From positions 248,001 to 312,000 of the forward strand of contig CP181261.1 in assembly GCA_047833665.1 (NCBI GenBank): 64,000 bases of DNA, in the 5' to 3' direction. Each line of letters begins with the position of its first letter. Positions within the stretch are counted from its first letter, which is position 1. The notes beneath the pieces are model-generated. The model was given only the letters and a program-made list of their open reading frames with translations, searched no databases and was not told the origin of the DNA. The position numbers were made by a program, and so were the translations under genes. Below are positions 50,376 to 58,680 of this stretch, piece by piece. Source of the DNA: Caproicibacter sp047833665 (GTDB lineage Bacteria; Bacillota; Clostridia; Oscillospirales; Acutalibacteraceae).

Positions 50376-52256
50376 TTGACATACGATGCAGGAAAATATG
50401 ACGTAGCGGTGATCGGTGCAGGACACGCCGGTATCGAAGCTGGTCTGGCATCGGCGCGCCTTGGGTGCAGTACGCTTGTTTTTACCATTAATATGGATGC
50501 GGTCGGCAACTGTCCGTGCAATCCGTCCATTGGCGGTACGGCAAAAGGGCATTTGGTTCGTGAAATCGATGCGCTTGGTGGAGAAATGGGGCGCACAACC
50601 GACGAGTGTTTTATTCAAAGCCGTATGTTAAACCGCGGAAAAGGCCCGGCTGTTCATTCATTGCGTGCGCAAATTGACAGACGTGAATACAGCAAAATTA
50701 TGAAACATAAACTGGAGCTTCAGCCGAATCTGCTTTTAAAACAGGCGGAAGTCGTTTCATTAAAACGAGGTGAAAACGACACTTGGCTGGTTGAAACCAG
50801 AATGGGTGCAGTATACACCGTAAAAGCTGTCATTGTGGCAACGGGTACTTATTTAACCGGAAAGATTTTTGTCGGTGAACAGTCTTGGGACGGAGGACCG
50901 GATGGAATGTTTCCGGCGGCATTTCTTGGGGAATCCCTGCGCAAGTTGGGCATCCGCCTGCGCCGTTTTAAGACCGGAACACCTGCGCGTGTGCTAAAAT
51001 CCAGTATCGACTTCTCTAATTTGGAGGTTCAAGAAGGGGACGATCCTGTTGTACCGTTTTCCTATGATACCGAAACGCCGGGACCTAACCGCGCTGTCTG
51101 CTATATTTCATGGACGAATGAGAAAACAAAAAAGATTATTTTGGATAATTTGGATCGTTCCCCATTGTTCAGTGGAAAAATAGAAGGAGTCGGTCCGCGT
51201 TACTGCCCGAGCATAGAATCTAAAATCGTGCGTTTTGCCGACCACGAACGGCATCAGCTTTTTATTGAACCGTGCGGATTAGATACGGAGGAAATGTATC
51301 TGCAGGGTATGAGTTCTTCTCTTCCGGAAGATGTGCAGATTGCATTTTATCGTACCATACCCGGACTGGAACATGTTCAGATTATGCGGACGGCTTATGC
51401 GATTGAATACGATTGTGCCGATCCGCTGCAAATGGGAGCAACGCTGGAATTCCGCGATTTTCCCGGGCTTTATGGCGCGGGGCAGTTTAATGGCAGTTCG
51501 GGGTATGAAGAGGCCGCGGCGCAGGGGCTTGTGGCCGGAATTAACGCGGCACTGAAAATTCAAGGAAAAGAGCCGATGATTTTGGACCGCGCCGGCTCCT
51601 ATATTGGAACGCTGATCGATGATTTGATTACAAAAGGCACGATGGAACCTTATCGAATGATGACTTCCCGCAGTGAATATCGGCTTGTGCTTCGGCAAGA
51701 TAATGCGGATGCACGCTTAACGCCAATTGGCCGAAAGATTGGGCTGATTAGCGATAGGCGTTGGGAACGTTTTTTGAAAAAGCAGGAACAGATTTCAAAG
51801 GAAATGAAGCGTGTGAAAAGTATTGTTCTTCCGCCGTCCGAAGAATTGAATAACATTCTTGTTTCACATGAAACAACGCCTATTTCCACGGGTGCGCGTT
51901 TGTCCGATTTAATCCGCAGACCACAGTTAAATTATGAAGTTCTACGCCCTGTAGACCCGAACCGGCCTGAACTTCCGGCAGCTGTTTTTGAAAATGTTGA
52001 GATAGAGCTGAAATATGAAGGGTATATCCGCAGGCAAAAAGCACAAATTAATGAAATGCGTCGGCTTGAAAATCGATTGCTTCCTCCGGATATTGATTAT
52101 GAAAAGATTACCGGCTTGCGGGTGGAAGCAAGAGAAAAACTTCAAGCGGTGCGCCCGGAAAGTGTTGGACAGGCGTCCAGAATTTCCGGAGTCAGTCCGG
52201 CGGATATCAGTGTGTTGTTAATCTGGTTGGCCCGCCATGAGGAGGGCAAAACATGA
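50376..52256 (+). CDS. mnmG: tRNA uridine modification enzyme MnmG (GidA)
   Basis: FAD-dependent partner of MnmE. The 626-residue length is standard. The dinucleotide-binding motif GAGHAGIEAGLASARLG is at the N-terminus, followed by MDAVGNCPCNPSIGGTAKGH; the C-terminal helical domain interacts with MnmE. The start is TTG (50376) with GGAGGG 8 bp upstream. A parS-like site lies inside the coding region at 51860-51875. The stop overlaps the rsmG start by four bases. Confidence 0.97.
   Translation: MTYDAGKYDVAVIGAGHAGIEAGLASARLGCSTLVFTINMDAVGNCPCNPSIGGTAKGHLVREIDALGGEMGRTTDECFIQSRMLNRGKGPAVHSLRAQIDRREYSKIMKHKLELQPNLLLKQAEVVSLKRGENDTWLVETRMGAVYTVKAVIVATGTYLTGKIFVGEQSWDGGPDGMFPAAFLGESLRKLGIRLRRFKTGTPARVLKSSIDFSNLEVQEGDDPVVPFSYDTETPGPNRAVCYISWTNEKTKKIILDNLDRSPLFSGKIEGVGPRYCPSIESKIVRFADHERHQLFIEPCGLDTEEMYLQGMSSSLPEDVQIAFYRTIPGLEHVQIMRTAYAIEYDCADPLQMGATLEFRDFPGLYGAGQFNGSSGYEEAAAQGLVAGINAALKIQGKEPMILDRAGSYIGTLIDDLITKGTMEPYRMMTSRSEYRLVLRQDNADARLTPIGRKIGLISDRRWERFLKKQEQISKEMKRVKSIVLPPSEELNNILVSHETTPISTGARLSDLIRRPQLNYEVLRPVDPNRPELPAAVFENVEIELKYEGYIRRQKAQINEMRRLENRLLPPDIDYEKITGLRVEAREKLQAVRPESVGQASRISGVSPADISVLLIWLARHEEGKT
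51860..51875 (+). promoter_or_regulatory. parS-like centromere site 1 (inside mnmG)
   Basis: TGTTTCACATGAAACA, one base from the Bacillus-type parS form TGTTTCACGTGAAACA. Identical to the site at 54705. Likely ParB loading site about 3.8 kb from parB. Confidence 0.88.
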
Positions 52257-52966
52257 AAAATATTCGGCATCAGCTCATTTCAGCGGCGTCTGCCTATGGT
52301 ATTACCGTTTCACCGGCACAGGCAGACCAGTTTCAGAATTATCTGGAACTTTTAAGCGAATGGAATCAAAAAATAAATCTCACAGCATTAAAAGAACCGG
52401 AAGAGATTGCAGAGAAACATTTTCTGGATAGTATCCTAATTCTGAAGTATTTTGATATCCCTCATGGCGCAAGTATTATTGATATTGGAACAGGTGCTGG
52501 ATTTCCGGGTGTGCCGCTTAAAATTATGCGCCCGGATTTGCAGCTGACTTTATTGGATGGACTGAATAAACGTCTGATTTTTTTAAAGGAACTTTTAAAC
52601 GCCATATCCCTTTCTGCGGAAGTTGTTCATTTGCGTGCGGAAGAAGGCGGAAGAAAATCGGAATACCGCCAAAAATTTGATTTCGCAACTGCACGAGCGG
52701 TTGCACGCTTGCCGATTTTGTGTGAATACTGTCTGCCTTTCTTAAAAATAGGAGGCATTTTTGCTGCGATGAAAGGTCCAAATGTGAATGAAGAATTGCA
52801 AAGTGCGCACAATGCCATAGACGTGTTGGGATGTGAACTGTCATCTACGTGCGAATATACCCTCCCGGGCGGGGATGGGCGCAGTTTGGTTTTCATTCGC
52901 CGCAGCCGACCGGTGCCGGAAAAATATCCGCGTCATGGTGCGAAGATTTCAAAATCACCGTTGTAA
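52253..52966 (+). CDS. rsmG: 16S rRNA (guanine-N7) methyltransferase RsmG (GidB)
   Basis: Methylates G527 of 16S rRNA. The 237-residue protein has the Rossmann-type SAM site IDIGTGAGFPGVPLKI, preceded by NLTALKEPEEIAEKHFLDS, typical of the family. ATGA overlap with mnmG indicates coupling. It is followed by a 627-bp non-coding stretch before noc. Confidence 0.96.
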   Translation: MKNIRHQLISAASAYGITVSPAQADQFQNYLELLSEWNQKINLTALKEPEEIAEKHFLDSILILKYFDIPHGASIIDIGTGAGFPGVPLKIMRPDLQLTLLDGLNKRLIFLKELLNAISLSAEVVHLRAEEGGRKSEYRQKFDFATARAVARLPILCEYCLPFLKIGGIFAAMKGPNVNEELQSAHNAIDVLGCELSSTCEYTLPGGDGRSLVFIRRSRPVPEKYPRHGAKISKSPL

Positions 52967-53593
52967 GATTTTCCACAGTTTTCGCGCTTTCTGTGGAAAA
53001 AATGAGAAACTCATTTTTCCTGAAATATGCACTTTTATTTCTATCACGATCCTCGCATTTATGGCGATACAAAAAATTTTTTCAACAAAAATGAGGTATC
53101 CTGTTGAAAATTAAGAAGTTTTGAAGAGAACCGCTTCGGCGGTTTTCTTTTTTATGTTTAGAATTTAGATTAGACATTTAAGAATATGTTAGATTAGACA
53201 TTTAAGAATAAATTGGCAGGCAAGTATGTTATGGGAACATAGGGGAAAAGAATAGTTTTCAACAGCTCAAAAGTATTTTTGTGGAAAACTAAGTCAACAA
53301 AAATTAATATCAATTTTTCCCAGTATAATCGCATTTTTGGGAATCGTGCCGCTTGCTTAAATCAATATTGCAGATGAGTTTTCCACAAAAAATACCCTTC
53401 CCTGTGGAAAAAGAATCTGGCTGTAAATACATGCTGTATTGCGGCAAAAAAATTGAAATTTCGACTTATAAAACTGGAAAGCATGGGGAAATTATATGGT
53501 AAAATATATTTTTCAACAGACAGAATATTACAAAATCTGTTCGCGCTTTGTGCTATGCTTGTACACGAAGGACAAGCAGAGGAGGCGGGCGAT
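52967..53593. other. rsmG-noc intergenic region with DnaA-box-like cluster
   Basis: About 627 bp, AT-rich, without a recognised gene. Five exact TTTTCCACA/TGTGGAAAA 9-mers lie at 52969, 52992, 53280, 53379 and 53403. There are also TTTTCAACA-type motifs and a pair of 22-bp direct repeats at 53165-53186 and 53189-53210. TTTTCCACA differs from the DnaA consensus TTATCCACA at one position. The region may bind DnaA. Short overlapping frames here have no ribosome site, except the real noc start. Confidence 0.55.
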
Positions 53594-54406
53594 GTGCTTT
53601 TTAGGGATAAAAATAAAGTGATAGAGATTGATATTAATTTGATTCAACCGAATCCCGCTCAGCCGCGAAAAATCTTTGACGAAGAAGAACTGCGAGGTCT
53701 CTCCCAAAGTATACGGGAAACCGGCTTACTGCAGCCGCTGCTGGTGCGGAAGATTGAACACGGCTATGAGCTGATTGCCGGAGAACGCCGACTGCGCGCC
53801 TGCAAAATGGCGGGACTTAAAACGGCGTCATGTATTGTCAGCGATTGTTCGCCTGATCAAAGCGCCGTCATGGCTATGACGGAAAATATCCAGCGCCGTA
53901 ATCTTGAAATTTTTGAAGAAGCGGAAGGTATTCGCAGTCTGATTCAAAGGTGGCATGTCACACAGGAAGAAGCGGCGGCCCGTTTGGGAAAAAGTCAGTC
54001 TGCGGTAGCAAATAAGCTGCGTTTGCTGCGTTTTACTCAACAGGAACGAGAGAGAATCGTTTCTGCAGGACTCAGTGAACGCCACGCACGTGCACTTTTG
54101 CGTTTGAATGATATACAGCTTCGCAGCAAAGCGCTTTCTCAAATTATTGAAAAAAAGTACAATGTGCGCCAAACAGAAGATTATGTGGAGAGACTGCTTT
54201 CCTGCAATAAAAACAGAAATCAGAGAAAAACACCGGTCATTAAGGATGTGCGCATTTTCCTCAATACCATATCTCATGCGATTGCAACCATGAAGCAAAG
54301 CGGTATTAGCGCACAGACTCTTCAAAGTGAAACCGATGACTATATTGAATGTATTGTGAGAATACCAAAATCGCAAGCCTATGCGGGAGGCAGAAAACCC
54401 GCCTGA
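53594..54406 (+). CDS. noc: ParB/Noc-family protein, probably Noc
   Basis: ParB-like CTP-switch DNA-binding protein. The position between rsmG and parA matches noc of Bacillus. From the GTG at 53594 (GGAGG 8 bp upstream) it has 270 residues. Visible: the ParB N-domain with LIQPNPAQPRKIFDEEEL, GERRLRACKMAGL, TENIQRRNLEIFEEAEGIRS, and a helix-turn-helix (TQEEAAARLGKSQSAVANKL). An upstream in-frame TTG at 53453 would add 47 residues without a good ribosome site. The N-terminal amphipathic membrane-binding helix of Bacillus Noc is not evident from this start. Confidence 0.85.
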   Translation: MLFRDKNKVIEIDINLIQPNPAQPRKIFDEEELRGLSQSIRETGLLQPLLVRKIEHGYELIAGERRLRACKMAGLKTASCIVSDCSPDQSAVMAMTENIQRRNLEIFEEAEGIRSLIQRWHVTQEEAAARLGKSQSAVANKLRLLRFTQQERERIVSAGLSERHARALLRLNDIQLRSKALSQIIEKKYNVRQTEDYVERLLSCNKNRNQRKTPVIKDVRIFLNTISHAIATMKQSGISAQTLQSETDDYIECIVRIPKSQAYAGGRKPA

Positions 54407-54453
54407 AAAAGATTATAAGTTTTACTCCTATTTCCCTATATCATTTCCCACAG

Positions 54454-54505
54454 CAGGAGCCGGACAACTGTCCGGCTCCTGCCGGTTTATGTATGTTTTT
54501 TTAAA
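54454..54505 (+). terminator. Terminator after noc
   Basis: 13-bp perfect stem with a tiny loop, followed about 13 bp later by TTTTTTT. Confidence 0.78.
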
Positions 54506-54704
54506 GAGAATTACGACTGATTTTCGGTGGTATTAGGATAAGTTCCATATGTGATTGCGAATGTTGAAAAATCATATAGTTGTTTTCAGTGAAAAAGCAG
54601 TTGTATCTTAAAAAAGAATTTGTTGTTTTCAGAAGACAATATCAGCTGTGGCAGGTAAAATCTGTTTTTAAAAATTAATGATAACAATTACGTCAAAAAT
54701 GTAT

Positions 54705-54720
54705 TGTTTCACATGAAACA
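54705..54720 (+). promoter_or_regulatory. parS-like centromere site 2 (upstream of parA)
   Basis: TGTTTCACATGAAACA, identical to the site inside mnmG. About 150 bp before parA and just under 1 kb before parB. Confidence 0.9.
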
Positions 54721-54870
54721 TCATTAAAAAATTATATAATTACAGCCATAAAAGAGAAAAATAATCTTTATCTTCCTAATCAGTCGTGCTATAATAAAAT
54801 AAAATTTTCCCGCAAGCGTCGGGAGTATACCCCTAGCCTAAAAAACAGGCTTTGGGAAGGGGGAAATGCA

Positions 54871-55635
54871 TTGGGAAAAATCATTGCAGTTGCCAATCAA
54901 AAAGGCGGGGTCGGAAAAACAACCACGGCGGTTAATCTTGCAGCCGCATTGGGACTTAGAGGAAAAAAGATTCTTCTTGTAGATGCGGATCCGCAGGGTA
55001 ATTCTTCCAGCGGCGTAGGGATTGACCGCAGAAATCAAAAAGATACAGTTTATGAAGTACTTATCGGCGGAAAAACCGTAAACGATGTGATTATTAAAAC
55101 GGATTTTGAAAATTTGGAACTTCTTCCTTCCAGCATGAATTTAGCCGGAGCGGAAATCGAACTTGTTGATTTAGAACATAGGGAGTCCCGTTTAAAAACT
55201 GCGTTGGCTCCTGTTCGGGAAAAGTATGATTATATCCTAATCGATTGCCCTCCTTCACTCGGAATGATTACCACAAATGCTCTGACCGCCGCGGATACTC
55301 TTCTAGTTCCCATTCAGTGCGAGTATTATGCGTTGGAAGGGCTGACACAGCTGATGAATACAGTGCGGCGCATTAAACGTCGGTATAATGGGCATTTGCA
55401 GATTGAAGGCGTCTTGCTCACCATGTACGACGGCAGGCTTAACCTAACACAGCAAGTGGTGGAAGAAGTAAAAAAATATTTTCCGCGCCGTGTATTCGGA
55501 ACCGTGATTCCGCGCACAGTGCGCCTTTCGGAAGCACCGAGCTACGGGAAACCAATTCAATATTTTGACCGTTCCTCCAAAGGTGCGCTCAGTTATAACG
55601 CATTGGCAGAGGAAATAGACAGCAGCGTTGGCTGA
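54871..55635 (+). CDS. parA: Chromosome partitioning ATPase ParA/Soj
   Basis: Deviant-Walker ATPase that, with ParB and parS, separates origins and, as Soj, can control DnaA. 254 residues. Walker A reads KGGVGKTTTAVNL after the opening GKIIAVANQ, and Walker B/switch is DYILIDCPPSLGMIT. The start is TTG (54871) with AAGGGGG about 8 bp upstream; the nearby ATG at 54866 is out of frame. parB follows 59 bp later. Confidence 0.97.
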   Translation: MGKIIAVANQKGGVGKTTTAVNLAAALGLRGKKILLVDADPQGNSSSGVGIDRRNQKDTVYEVLIGGKTVNDVIIKTDFENLELLPSSMNLAGAEIELVDLEHRESRLKTALAPVREKYDYILIDCPPSLGMITTNALTAADTLLVPIQCEYYALEGLTQLMNTVRRIKRRYNGHLQIEGVLLTMYDGRLNLTQQVVEEVKKYFPRRVFGTVIPRTVRLSEAPSYGKPIQYFDRSSKGALSYNALAEEIDSSVG

Positions 55636-55694
55636 AGCTGTAATAGAAAGAACCGGCAAATCAATGGCCCGAAAAAAGAAAGGCAGGCGGAACA

Positions 55695-56543
55695 ATGGCA
55701 GGAAAAAAACGAGGCCTTGGGAAAGGCCTTGACGCAATTTTTGCGGAAAATGACATGGAAGACAGCCAAACTGCGGTGTTTCTGCGTTTAGATGAGATAG
55801 AACCCAACCGCAATCAGCCGCGGCAGGATTTTGACGAGCAAGCTCTGCAGGAATTGGCTGAGTCCATACGGCAGCATGGCGTATTGCAGCCTCTTTTAGT
55901 GCGGCCGATTTTCGGCGGGGGATATCAAATTGTTGCGGGAGAGCGCAGGTGGCGGGCGGCTAGAATCGCGCAATTAAAGGAAGTACCCGCCGTTGTGCGC
56001 GAAATGAGCGACAGCGAAGTGATGCAGCTTGCGCTTATTGAAAACCTTCAGCGAGAAGATTTAAATCCGCTTGAAGAAGCACAGGGATATCAGTCGCTGA
56101 TAGAAACTTATGGCATGACGCAGGAAGAAGTAGCAAGTACGGTCGGAAAATCCCGATCTGCGGTTGCAAATTCACTCCGCTTGCTGAATCTTCCGGAGGA
56201 AATACGAAAATTGGTGGAAACAGGCATTATCTCCGCCGGACATGCCCGCGCGCTGCTTGCCTTTCCCGGAAAAACGCAGATGCTTCAAGCTGCAAAGGCC
56301 GCGGCACAAGGGGCTTCCGTTCGGGAAATAGAGAAAATGGCGCAAAAAGCAAATAAGGTTCCAAAAGCCAAAAAATCATCGCCGCGTATTAAATTTTATG
56401 AAGAAACAGAACTTGCTCTGCGCGAAAGTCTCGGCAGAAAGGTTCATGTGACCGGAACTAAGAAACGCGGCGTACTGCAGATTGAATTTTACGGGCAGGA
56501 CGATTTGGCCGAATTAGTCCGGCACATTCATGACAATACTTAA
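55695..56543 (+). CDS. parB: Chromosome partitioning protein ParB/Spo0J
   Basis: CTP-dependent sliding clamp that loads at parS. The 282 residues begin GKKRGLGKGLDAIFAE, the ParA-activating N-terminus, then the CTP-binding N-domain with GERRWRAARIAQL and ALIENLQREDLNPLEEAQGY, the HTH (TQEEVASTVGKSRSAVANSL), and a C-terminal dimer domain with VTGTKKRGVLQIEFYGQDDL. It is co-oriented with parA. serS follows 35 bp downstream. Confidence 0.97.
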   Translation: MAGKKRGLGKGLDAIFAENDMEDSQTAVFLRLDEIEPNRNQPRQDFDEQALQELAESIRQHGVLQPLLVRPIFGGGYQIVAGERRWRAARIAQLKEVPAVVREMSDSEVMQLALIENLQREDLNPLEEAQGYQSLIETYGMTQEEVASTVGKSRSAVANSLRLLNLPEEIRKLVETGIISAGHARALLAFPGKTQMLQAAKAAAQGASVREIEKMAQKANKVPKAKKSSPRIKFYEETELALRESLGRKVHVTGTKKRGVLQIEFYGQDDLAELVRHIHDNT

Positions 56544-56578
56544 ATCATCAAGAAAATTAAACCAAAGGAGCAATCAAT

Positions 56579-57859
56579 ATGATTGACATCAAGCTGATTC
56601 GCAGCAATCCAGATCTGATTAAGGCGGGGGCTAAGAAAAAGGAATTTGATGCAGATAAAATTATCGATGATATTCTCGCCATCGATGCCAGCCGCCGCGA
56701 AATCATGGGTCGCGTGGAATCAATGCGCGCTGAACAGAACGCGGCTTCCAAACAGATTCCGCAGATCAAAAAGCAGGGCGGGGATGTTTCTGAGCTCTTG
56801 GCAAAAATGAAGACCCTTTCCGGACAGATTAAAGAATGTGAAGCAAAACTCAAAGAATATGAGGAAAAGCAAAACGAGTTGTTGCTCAGCCTGCCAAATA
56901 TGCCGGATGAAGATGTGGTGGCAGGCGGCAAAGAGAATAACGAACCGCTGCGGTATTTTGGCGAGAAACCCAAATTTGATTTTGAGCCGAAAAATCATGT
57001 AGAACTGTGTGAAAGTCTGCATTTAATTGATTATCAGCGCGGAGCAAAGCTTTCCGGCGCAGGCTCATGGGTTTATACCGGTATGGGTGCACGGCTGGAA
57101 TGGGCGCTGATCAATTTCTTTATCGATGAGCATATTCGCGACGGATATCAGTTCATGTTGCTGCCGCATATGCTCAAATACGAATGCGGATACGTGGCCG
57201 GTCAATTCCCAAAATTTGTGGAAGAGGATTACTGGATTGAAAATCCGACAACAAATGATAAAAAATTCCTTCTGCCCACGGCGGAAACAGCTCTTGTGAA
57301 TCTGCACCGCGACGAAATTTTGCAAGCAGATGAACTCCCGAAAAAATATATTGGATATACACCTTGTTACCGCAGAGAAGCGGGCAGCTACCGCTCGGAA
57401 GAGCGCGGCATGATTCGCGGACATCAGTTTAATAAGGTGGAAATGGTTCAGTATACAAAACCGGAGGATTCCGATGCCGCATTTGAAGAATTGGTTCATA
57501 AAGCGGAACGTTTGGTGCAGGAACTCGGTCTTCACTACCGTTTGAGTAAGCTTGCGGCTGCGGATTGCTCCTTCTCTATGGCGCGCACTTACGACATCGA
57601 AGTTTGGATTCCTTCCATGGGAATTTATAAAGAAGTCAGCTCCGCTTCTAATGCCCGCGATTATCAGGCAAGGCGAGGAAATATCAAATACCGCGGAGAG
57701 GACAAGAAGCTCCATTTTGTCCACACACTTAACGCCTCCGGACTGGCAACCAGCCGCCTTTTCCCGGCCATTGTGGAACAGTACCAGAATGCGGACGGCA
57801 GTGTAACCGTACCGGAGGTTCTCAGAAAATATATGGGAACGGATGTTCTGCGCCCATGA
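56579..57859 (+). CDS. serS: Seryl-tRNA synthetase
   Basis: Charges tRNA-Ser and tRNA-Sec with serine. The 426-residue enzyme has the N-terminal long coiled-coil arm (about 30-105), followed by the class II core. Motif 2 is visible as PCYRREAGSYRSEERGMIRG and motif 3 near ASGLATSRLFPAIVEQYQ. The AAAGGAG site is correct for the ATG. The tRNA-dependent T-box is absent; the gap to parB is only 35 bp. Its stop overlaps the start of the downstream thioesterase by four bases, an uncommon pairing. Confidence 0.97.
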   Translation: MIDIKLIRSNPDLIKAGAKKKEFDADKIIDDILAIDASRREIMGRVESMRAEQNAASKQIPQIKKQGGDVSELLAKMKTLSGQIKECEAKLKEYEEKQNELLLSLPNMPDEDVVAGGKENNEPLRYFGEKPKFDFEPKNHVELCESLHLIDYQRGAKLSGAGSWVYTGMGARLEWALINFFIDEHIRDGYQFMLLPHMLKYECGYVAGQFPKFVEEDYWIENPTTNDKKFLLPTAETALVNLHRDEILQADELPKKYIGYTPCYRREAGSYRSEERGMIRGHQFNKVEMVQYTKPEDSDAAFEELVHKAERLVQELGLHYRLSKLAAADCSFSMARTYDIEVWIPSMGIYKEVSSASNARDYQARRGNIKYRGEDKKLHFVHTLNASGLATSRLFPAIVEQYQNADGSVTVPEVLRKYMGTDVLRP

Positions 57860-58590
57860 AAGACGATTTAACCGCTGAATATGTGCGCCGCTTTACCGTG
57901 CCGGTTTATGATGTTGGGCCGGACAATCGCATGAAACTGAGTGCGGTTCTGCGGCATATGCAGGAAACCAGCGAACAGCACGTGGATTTAATGCATATAG
58001 GTTATGAAGAGTTGTTGGAAAAAACAGGAATGGTGTTTTTTCTGATATGCAATCGGATGCGTATTTTTCGTCTGCCATGTCATCGGGAAAAAATTGAAGT
58101 ACGCACTCATCCGCGCGGGCGGGGTGGTGTGCGTTTTTATAGGGACTATAAGTTTTATGATGAAAGCGGCGCACTGCTGATTGATGCAATGCAGATATCG
58201 GTGCTGGCAGACGCCGTTACGCACCGTGTTCGGAGGCCGCAGGCATTTGTAGACCTAGGTATATTTCCGGATATTCCGGTTAATGCAGGTGAAAAAATGG
58301 TGCGCGTCGCAACGCCGAAGAATCTGCCATTTGTTGGTGAGCGCTCCGTGTATCGCTCCGATTTGGATTCCAACGGACATATGAACAATGCGGTTTACGC
58401 TGATATTATTTTAGACTTTCTCCCCGAACCGGTTGACAATTCGATTTCTGAGCTGCAAATTGATTATCTGGCTGAAACAGCGCCGGGGGATATGCTTCGG
58501 ATGTTTGCACGCCGAGACGGGGATGAGGCCTTGATGCGGGGCGAAAATTCGAAGGGTCTAAGTTTTGAGGCGCGCGTTCTGTTTGCATAA
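57856..58590 (+). CDS. Acyl-ACP thioesterase
   Basis: Double-hotdog enzyme that releases fatty acids from acyl carrier protein, related to plant FatA/FatB. The 244 residues show N-terminal hotdog features (RFTVPVYDVGPDNRMKLSAV and RMRIFRLPCHREKIEVRTHP) and the second-domain active-site segment DLDSNGHMNNAVYADII, in which Asn and His match the plant enzymes; the third catalytic acid would be the Glu in SELQIDYLAE. Start ATGA overlaps serS. A hairpin with a following T-rich tract covers its stop. Acyl chain length cannot be predicted. Confidence 0.92.
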   Translation: MKDDLTAEYVRRFTVPVYDVGPDNRMKLSAVLRHMQETSEQHVDLMHIGYEELLEKTGMVFFLICNRMRIFRLPCHREKIEVRTHPRGRGGVRFYRDYKFYDESGALLIDAMQISVLADAVTHRVRRPQAFVDLGIFPDIPVNAGEKMVRVATPKNLPFVGERSVYRSDLDSNGHMNNAVYADIILDFLPEPVDNSISELQIDYLAETAPGDMLRMFARRDGDEALMRGENSKGLSFEARVLFA

Positions 58591-58637
58591 ATGCATACAG
58601 AACGCAGAGACATATCCTTCTTTTATCCTTTTTTGCG
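58574..58637 (+). terminator. Hairpin terminator overlapping the thioesterase stop
   Basis: GCGTTCTGT pairs with ACAGAACGC, with GCAT/ATGC inside; the stop codon is in the loop region. T-rich tracts (TCTTTTATCC, TTTTTTG) follow. Confidence 0.62.
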
Positions 58638-58655
58638 TCTTTGATAAATCAACAA

Positions 58656-58680
58656 AAAAATAAAATATTTATTTCAAATA
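58656..58680 (+). repeat. Left target duplication of IS copy 2
   Basis: 25 bp identical to 59743-59767: starts AAAAATAAAAT and ends TTTCAAATA. Confidence 0.93.

Larger units (their letters stand above)
54407..54870. other. noc-parA intergenic region with terminator and parS
   Basis: About 464 bp without a gene. At 54454-54481 a perfect 13-bp stem (CAGGAGCCGGACA with TGTCCGGCTCCTG) ends the noc transcript, with a T-run about 13 bp further on. A parS-like site is at 54705-54720. The remainder is AT-rich, and the parA promoter is not clearly definable. Confidence 0.7.

Noticed and set aside
57065..57724. 219-residue frame antisense to serS
   Set aside because: Shadow of serS.
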